A program made the position numbers and the translations under genes. A stretch of DNA of 33,353 nt. Origin: Candidatus Giovannonibacteria bacterium RIFCSPHIGHO2_02_FULL_45_13 (lineage in GTDB: Bacteria > Patescibacteriota > Minisyncoccia > UBA11713 > 2-01-FULL-45-33). The notes under the pieces are model-generated. The model did not search any database, had not been told where the DNA came from, and was given only the letters and a program-made list of their open reading frames with translations. The stretch is taken from assembly GCA_001778635.1 (NCBI GenBank), contig MFHO01000010.1:33418-66770 (forward strand), in the 5' to 3' direction. Below are positions 28,728 through 33,353 of the stretch, one piece after another (position 1 is the first letter of the stretch; the number at the start of each line of letters is the position of its first letter).

Positions 28728-29328
28728 ATTTGAAATACGGCTTCAATCTCTTTACTGTTTCGCTCCATAATTTTTTATCCAGCTCCGAATCCATATTGCG
28801 CCAATTTGCGCGTTCAGGCCGACCGAGAGCTTCCGCTACAACTATCCGCAAATACTGCGGAGGCGCCGACGGGTTCCACATCACTCTCATTCCCCACAGA
28901 TCTTCCCAAAGCAAATATGGCTGTTTGCGCTTCCGATACAAATTACGCAAATCACTTAATGACACAACGCAGTCAACGTCATTTTTATAGAAATTATCCA
29001 GAATACGTTGTGTAATAATTTCAATGGCAGGCACAATATGCAAATGCGCGTGTTTTACTGTTTGGCCAACAATCCCATGCTCAAATACTATTCCAGGCGC
29101 TATGCCATATTCCACCAAATTCGCTTCAAATGTTTTTACTGCCAAATCTCCCAAAAGCTCAACTTCTTTCTTCCTCATCGCCCCAACACACTCCACATGT
29201 CGCTTCGGCGCCAAAAGAACATATCCGCCGTCGGTTATCTGCCCCAAAGTCGCAATTATCCAAAAATCTTTCGTTTCCCCGCAAAGCCGCTCTTCAAATT
29301 GGCTCCTGTCGCAAAAAACGCAGTCCAT
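28726..29328 (-). CDS. HIT-family protein (nucleotide hydrolase/transferase)
   Basis: A 200-aa protein with the histidine triad HAHLHIVPA (about 93-101) and the N-terminal CVFCDRSQ (possible metal-binding Cys pair), GGYVLLAPKRHV. HIT proteins cleave or transfer nucleotidyl groups. The C-terminal half (KQPYLLWEDLWGMRVMWNP, then PQYLRIVVAEALGRPE) is not part of the basic fold and resembles larger HIT proteins of uncharacterised function. AAAGGA 8 bases before ATG. Confidence 0.82.
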   Translation of the reverse strand: MDCVFCDRSQFEERLCGETKDFWIIATLGQITDGGYVLLAPKRHVECVGAMRKKEVELLGDLAVKTFEANLVEYGIAPGIVFEHGIVGQTVKHAHLHIVPAIEIITQRILDNFYKNDVDCVVSLSDLRNLYRKRKQPYLLWEDLWGMRVMWNPSAPPQYLRIVVAEALGRPERANWRNMDSELDKKLWSETVKRLKPYFK

Positions 29329-29393
29329 TGAATGTCCTTTTCATCTTATTTAAAGATAACTCTCCCATCCCCTCCTTGTAAACACCTACCCCC

Positions 29394-29444
29394 TTCCCCT
29401 TCCCAAGGAAGGGGAAAAACAACACCCTCCCCTTCGGGGAGGGT
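29394..29444. repeat. Two adjacent C/G-rich hairpins
   Basis: TTCCCCTTCC-CAA-GGAAGGGGAA (29394-29416) and ACCCTCCCC-TTC-GGGGAGGGT (29424-29444), sharing CCCCTTC. They sit between the HIT gene and the terminator of the 902-aa gene; the gene-free stretch 29329-29472 holds little else. Probably an interspersed repeat family. Confidence 0.8.
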
Positions 29445-29461
29445 AAGGGTGGGGTAAGAAA

Positions 29462-29487
29462 AAAGCTCCGCGTTATTGCGGAGCTTT
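29462..29487 (-). terminator. Terminator with stop codon in the loop
   Basis: On the minus strand AAAGCTCCGC-AATAAC-GCGGAGCTTT followed by TTTCTT; 10-bp perfect stem. The TAA of the 902-aa gene lies in the 6-base loop, and the stem encodes its last codons (KAPQ). Confidence 0.85.
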
Positions 29488-32181
29488 GACTTCTTCTTTT
29501 TTCCCATGTTGAGAGCTGAACACGTCAAGATCATGATCATGCAACAGCCGCTCCATAAACCCGTTGTTTTCCCTCTCGTAACCCGACTCTATTGGAGAAC
29601 CTCTAAAGCCGGTTTCAACTTCATACACCTTGCCTTCAAAAGACCTTATCTTGGTAATATTTACTCCAAAATCGGTCCTTTTCATTTTATTATCTTCAAA
29701 GAACGTCCTTAAAAGCAATGTCGGACACTGCACCATGTGCCTTGCGCCGATATTTTCTTCAGACTGCTGCATATCAAACGCCGTGTGCCAATTGCCAGCT
29801 ATAACAACTTGCGCATCCGAGTATTTTGCCAAAAGCCTTTCCGGCGGAATGCTCAATGTTTCATTGCGAGCAGTATGCGGATGGATGATTTTAACTTTGA
29901 CTCCGCAGGGCGTAACATATCTGATTTTCTCGTCGGGCAAATCCTTGAAAATCTTGGAATCAACAAACGCGCTAAGCGTTAGAAAATCTAGCTCAAGCGA
30001 GAAAAGTTTCAGTGTTTTTGAAATCTCACTCATCAGAAATTCTTTGAGTTTGTCGCGGAAATATGCCAGCGCTTTTACCGCGTCTCCAGTCTGCCAAAGA
30101 TCGTGGTTGCCCGCGCAATACGCGAAATCCACAAGCGACAAATTCATGCCGGAAAGCAATGCTTCGCGCGTCAGCAACTCGGGCTTTTTATCTTTCATAA
30201 AATCGCCGAACCACACTTTGAATGGAAGAATCATGCCAGTGCCAACCAACAAAGCGTAAACGTGTTCTTGCGTATTTAGATCCAGCCCCCAAAACACCTC
30301 TCCGCGTAAATGCAGATTGTGCACTTTAGAGCCCTGAATTCCATCGCCTGCGATTACAAGAGTGGAGGCGCGGTTTTCCAAAATGATCCGCGGCAGAGCT
30401 TCGAGCATAAATTTTACATCTGTAAGTACTGTGCCATCCGGATAAGTCGCCAAAGCGTGAACGCAGGCGCCGGAAACTATAGCTTCCTCGCAAAACTTTT
30501 CCGGCCATCTGTATCTGATCTTGCTCTGCAGAAAGCTATTTGAAAAATCGTAGAGTCTCCGTTTCTCATCATAAATAAGCCCGGCGCGAAAACGTTCAAG
30601 AGCATCTGCGGCGTTTTTAATTTCTTCCCTGGGCTTACCAAGTCTATCTGCCAAAACACCAAGAAACGTCGGGCGCTCTTTAATAACTTCGATGATGCTT
30701 TTTTGAAGATCGGTAGCGCTTGGCGGCACCTTGATAAGAGAACGTTCGTTGCGCACCAATTCCTTAAAATCGGAGAAAGTTACTGTATAATTGCCGTCTT
30801 TGCGAACCTTTACTACCCTAGTACCAACCTCGCTCTCGGCATCGTCTTTAGTTTCTCTCTCCGAAGGAACATGCAAATTCGGCAGGCCAATATAAGGACA
30901 CTTTGCCTCGCCAACAGCCGGTTTATGAATGCTGACACCGTATCCGCCAAAAGCCGCGAAATTCGGCGCGTGCCCAAGCACTTTAAGAATTACTCTGATC
31001 TGGCTTTGGATTTTTGTGCTTGCGAATTTAGAACGAAGACCGGTGCGCTGCAATGAAACAGGCAGCAAATTAAACGCTTTCTCAAGATGCTTCACCAAAA
31101 GAGGCTGATCATTTTTGTCTCCCCAATAAACGATATCGTCTCTAAGTTCAGCCAACTCTTTAGCTATCTCCGCCCCTATCCCTTTATCCAGAATAGGGCT
31201 GGTGAGAATATAAAGTTTAACCCACTCGCCATCCGGCTTTTTCAATCTTGGAAGACACATGGAAAGCTCTTTGGCAATTTGCATTAAATACATCTGCTCC
31301 CAGAGCGCTTTTTCGTCCCGTTTTTCGCCTTTTAATGCGCTTCGCAGATAAGGAAGCATTTCGCGCCCATCGACCAAACCTCCGGCCAAAATAGAAAAAT
31401 GCGCTCCGTGTGTCTTTTGAATATATTGATTAAGGTCTCCCAAACCCTCTCTAAATCCTTCGCTGCCGTAGTACAGTCCGGAGAAAATACAAACATTCGC
31501 GCCATTGCCGTAATATTGTTCAATTGGCATTTCGATCGGAAAAACCTTGGGCTCACGCAAATCAAATCCTTTGCGCGATATCGCGGCTTTTTTTTCATCT
31601 ATAAACAGCGAATAGCCGTGCGCATCCAATGGCTTGCGAAGGCTTTCAACGCACTTTTGTACTTCCGCCTTCCCTCGCACACCAAGTTCTACGGCAAGAT
31701 CCGAAAAATCAACACCAAGCGGGGCCTTGATTAGATACCCGAGCAAGACCTGCTGTTTATCAGTAAGTTTGGCACTGGTTACGGCTTTTCCGTTTTGCCC
31801 ATTTACCGAAGCCGCGCCCTTCAAAGTCCTCGTGCCGGCTACACCGAGCTGTTTGGCCAAAGTATGAACTTGGCTTGGCGTTACTTCAGGAAAAGTTTTG
31901 GAAATGGACCCCCTAACTTCAGCAATCGGGGCAGATGGATACACTTTTCTAAATTTCTCCCGCTCTTCTGGCGAGAGTTTTTCCGCAAGCTGTATTTTGG
32001 GACGCTTGATTTTAAAATCGCTAAACTTTCTGCGCGCTGTGGACCAAAGCGGCCTCACGCCGCCTCTTTTTTCAATAGCATCCAGAATCTCGTCCACTGG
32101 TTTGTCCTTGATGGAAATTAAAAACTTCCGACCAAGTTTTTCCCAAGCAATTTGTTTGCTGCTGCGTGATTTTTCAGCCAT
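29473..32181 (-). CDS. Large winged-helix plus metallophosphoesterase protein
   Basis: A 902-aa soluble protein, the largest here. It looks like a duplication: unit 1 has a winged-helix-like region (~138-205) and a phosphoesterase-like core (~228-425; FSGLYYGSEG, LAGGLVDG, GHAPNF) in which metal ligands are largely lost; unit 2 has a winged helix (~488-545) and a core (~565-860) keeping AGDGIQG (612), AGNHDLW (690), HPHTARNE (767) and AGNWHTAF (795). The first DxH motif is altered (GACVHAL). The N-terminal ~110 residues are basic and helix-turn-helix-like. Possible nucleic-acid-linked phosphoesterase; no named family recognised. Shine-Dalgarno-like AGAGGGA before ATG. Confidence 0.6.
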   Translation of the reverse strand: MAEKSRSSKQIAWEKLGRKFLISIKDKPVDEILDAIEKRGGVRPLWSTARRKFSDFKIKRPKIQLAEKLSPEEREKFRKVYPSAPIAEVRGSISKTFPEVTPSQVHTLAKQLGVAGTRTLKGAASVNGQNGKAVTSAKLTDKQQVLLGYLIKAPLGVDFSDLAVELGVRGKAEVQKCVESLRKPLDAHGYSLFIDEKKAAISRKGFDLREPKVFPIEMPIEQYYGNGANVCIFSGLYYGSEGFREGLGDLNQYIQKTHGAHFSILAGGLVDGREMLPYLRSALKGEKRDEKALWEQMYLMQIAKELSMCLPRLKKPDGEWVKLYILTSPILDKGIGAEIAKELAELRDDIVYWGDKNDQPLLVKHLEKAFNLLPVSLQRTGLRSKFASTKIQSQIRVILKVLGHAPNFAAFGGYGVSIHKPAVGEAKCPYIGLPNLHVPSERETKDDAESEVGTRVVKVRKDGNYTVTFSDFKELVRNERSLIKVPPSATDLQKSIIEVIKERPTFLGVLADRLGKPREEIKNAADALERFRAGLIYDEKRRLYDFSNSFLQSKIRYRWPEKFCEEAIVSGACVHALATYPDGTVLTDVKFMLEALPRIILENRASTLVIAGDGIQGSKVHNLHLRGEVFWGLDLNTQEHVYALLVGTGMILPFKVWFGDFMKDKKPELLTREALLSGMNLSLVDFAYCAGNHDLWQTGDAVKALAYFRDKLKEFLMSEISKTLKLFSLELDFLTLSAFVDSKIFKDLPDEKIRYVTPCGVKVKIIHPHTARNETLSIPPERLLAKYSDAQVVIAGNWHTAFDMQQSEENIGARHMVQCPTLLLRTFFEDNKMKRTDFGVNITKIRSFEGKVYEVETGFRGSPIESGYERENNGFMERLLHDHDLDVFSSQHGKKEEVKAPQ

Positions 32182-32210
32182 TTTCTTCCCTCTTTTTCAA
32201 TTCTACACAC

Positions 32211-32238
32211 ATATTAGCGGGTGTGTGGATAAAGTCAA
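32211..32238 (-). promoter_or_regulatory. Promoter of the 902-aa gene
   Basis: On the minus strand TTGACT (32233-32238), 16 bp, TAATAT (32211-32216). Its -35 abuts the -35 of the divergent promoter, so the two probably compete or share a regulator. Confidence 0.5.
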
Positions 32239-32266
32239 TTGTGAATAAATACGTTTAACTTATAAT
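32239..32266 (+). promoter_or_regulatory. Promoter of the plus-strand surface-protein genes, leaderless
   Basis: TTGTGA (32239-32244), 16 bp, perfect TATAAT (32261-32266), then 6 bases to the ATG at 32273. Confidence 0.65.
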
Positions 32267-32272
32267 AAACTT

Positions 32273-32527
32273 ATGGAAAATCAATCAGGCATGCAGGTCA
32301 AAATAATGGTCGGCGTCGTTATTTTAGTAATTTTAGGCTTAGCACTTTGGTATTACTACGGCCGACCCAAAATAGAGCCGGTCAAAACCGCCGAAGACGC
32401 AATTGAGGCCATAAGCGCGCCCACCCTTGACGTCAAATCTAATCCAATCGAGGGAAAGGTGCCGGAGTTAAATCCGGTAGACCGCGCCAATCCGTTTAAA
32501 GACGCTTATAAGAATCCATTTGAATAA
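32273..32527 (+). CDS. Small single-pass membrane protein
   Basis: An 84-aa protein: short N-terminus, one membrane helix (about 9-28, KIMVGVVILVILGLALWYYY in part), then a ~55-residue acidic/Pro-containing tail with a repeated PV.R.NPFKDAYKNPF ending. Such tails are frequent in Parcubacteria but I cannot name the family. Followed after one base by the secreted Cys-repeat gene, so the two are co-transcribed. Confidence 0.65.
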   Translation: MENQSGMQVKIMVGVVILVILGLALWYYYGRPKIEPVKTAEDAIEAISAPTLDVKSNPIEGKVPELNPVDRANPFKDAYKNPFE

Positions 32528-32528
32528 T

Positions 32529-33353
32529 ATGAAAAAAATACTTATTTTAACGGGCTTGCTGGTATTTGTTTTGTTTACAGCTCAAGCCCAAACCACAGGG
32601 AACGCCACATTATCTTTGGTGAAAGATAAAAGCAGCGATCTTTTTATTTTGACTTTAGGCGATACAAATGGCATCAAGTCTTTTAATTTGGAATTCCAAA
32701 CAACGGATAAACTCCCCTACGGCGGCGACCTTTCCGGATGTCCCAGAAGCAGAAAAATTGATAATATTGCCGCAATTAATGATTTAGATCTTGCCAAAAC
32801 CGTAAAAGCGATAATAGTTGACTGCGGCGGCGAAGAAACCGAGTTCGAAATTTCCTCCGTGGATGCGAGCGGCCGGGCCCAAGTGAAAAAATTGAGCAAG
32901 GAGCCTCCACCGCCGCCTCCACCGCCACCCTCGCCCGCTCCTACTCCGGCGCCAACTCCTGTAGAACCCAAAAAAGAACTCGACTACCCAATCGCCGCAT
33001 TAGGCAATTGCTCAAGCGAAGAATCGTGCAAAAAATATTGCGACGGTCCGGCGAACATGGAGCGCTGTATCGCGTTCGCCGAAGAACATAATTTGATACC
33101 GCGGGAAGAAATTGAGCGCGGCAAAAAATTTGTAAAGGTTGTTAAGGGCGGCGGAGGGCCTGGCGGATGTAAAACCGAAGCCGCTTGCGAAAGCTACTGC
33201 AATGATATCGGGAAAATTGATGAATGCGTTAAATTTGCCGAAGAACATAATTTTTTAAGTGCAAAGGAGCTTGCAGAAGCCAAAAAAGTCAAAGCGGCGT
33301 TAGACGCAGGCAAAAAATTTCCCGGTGATTGCCGCAATAAAAAAGCCTGCGAA
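32529..33353 (+). CDS. Secreted Cys-repeat protein, truncated by window end
   Basis: Open to the window end (275 codons seen). Signal peptide MKKILILTGLLVFVLFTAQA; an N-terminal beta domain with two Cys (GCPR, DCGG); a Pro hinge (nine consecutive Pro then SPAPTPAPTP); then tandem ~55-residue modules: GNCSSEESCKKYCDG...RCIAFAEEHN and GGCKTEAACESYCND...ECVKFAEEHN, with a third beginning GDCRNKKACE. Each has four regularly spaced Cys (C-x5-C-x3-C-x8-9-C), probably two disulfides, so an exported protein. Likely surface or adhesion-related; function unknown. Confidence 0.8.
   Translation, partial: MKKILILTGLLVFVLFTAQAQTTGNATLSLVKDKSSDLFILTLGDTNGIKSFNLEFQTTDKLPYGGDLSGCPRSRKIDNIAAINDLDLAKTVKAIIVDCGGEETEFEISSVDASGRAQVKKLSKEPPPPPPPPPSPAPTPAPTPVEPKKELDYPIAALGNCSSEESCKKYCDGPANMERCIAFAEEHNLIPREEIERGKKFVKVVKGGGGPGGCKTEAACESYCNDIGKIDECVKFAEEHNFLSAKELAEAKKVKAALDAGKKFPGDCRNKKACE

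Noticed and set aside
29293-29367. Short minus-strand ORF with AAGGAGG upstream, starting at 29367
   Set aside because: Only 24 codons, overlaps the HIT gene start in another frame, and shows no conserved features.
29630-30259. 209-aa plus-strand reading frame opposite the 902-aa gene
   Set aside because: Covers the conserved phosphoesterase motifs of the minus-strand gene and has no promoter or ribosome-binding site.
1-33353. Alternative genetic code (UGA as Gly) as in some CPR lineages
   Set aside because: TGA is used as a genuine stop, for example at the ends of infA, grpE, rpsK and gpsA, and no conserved gene reads through it.
1-33353. tRNA or rRNA genes
   Set aside because: I looked in all intergenic gaps; none is long enough or has a cloverleaf/TTCGAAT-type arm to support one.

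Overview
The window looks like a chromosomal segment of a Patescibacteria/CPR bacterium, most likely Parcubacteria-like. This is inferred from very tight gene packing (many 4-base ATGA overlaps), shortened versions of core proteins (HrcA 242 aa, AspRS 465 aa without its insertion domain, a 193-aa delta-prime-like subunit), FtsA/PilM-like and Cys-rich surface proteins of the type common in that group, and TAA/TAG/TGA all used as stops (standard code). Nearly everything is on the minus strand. No tRNA, rRNA or CRISPR array was seen, and no stretch over 300 bases lacks a gene.

Layout by region. 1-5.77 kb: a PemK/MazF-like toxin, a membrane protein, then the heat-shock operon hrcA-grpE-dnaK-(121-aa ORF)-dnaJ, read leftward from a promoter overlapped by a perfect CIRCE operator. 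5.8-9.7 kb: the ribosomal/RNA polymerase operon infA-rpmJ-rpsM-rpsK-rpsD-rpoA-rplQ-rplM-rpsI with a clear promoter before infA. 9.68-11.28 kb: a small cassette (HicB with an internally deleted HicA, plus a coiled-coil protein) bounded by 24-bp perfect direct repeats. 11.28-19.97 kb: a long envelope/translation gene string mreB, holB-like, frr, rseP, a histidine-kinase-like protein lacking its phospho-accepting His, aspS, an actin-fold protein and its membrane partner. 19.98-20.5 kb: an intact HicB-HicA pair. 20.6-24.9 kb: murA, a PEGA protein on the plus strand, and the trmD/khpA/rpsP block interrupted by a plus-strand zinc-ribbon gene. 24.9-28.0 kb: gpsA, an MlaC-like protein, mltG and pcm. 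28.0-28.7 kb: an IS200/RAYT-type transposase embedded in its own palindromic repeats. 28.7-33.35 kb: a HIT protein, a 902-aa protein with two winged-helix/phosphoesterase units, a small membrane protein and the start of a secreted Cys-repeat protein.

The most notable signal is a set of short palindromic elements inserted in frame inside conserved genes (dnaK, aspS, murA twice, trmD, pcm and the transposase gene itself). Cores in different genes share sequence but differ by paired, compensatory changes that keep the hairpin. The transposase (RAYT-like) carries three copies of one such palindrome: in its promoter spacer, inside its ORF, and supplying its stop codon. A variant sits in the adjacent pcm gene. 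This resembles REP/RAYT systems combined with Rickettsia-type palindromic elements that enter protein-coding genes. A second recurrent feature is a -10 element exactly 6-7 bases before ATG, which predicts leaderless mRNAs for several genes.
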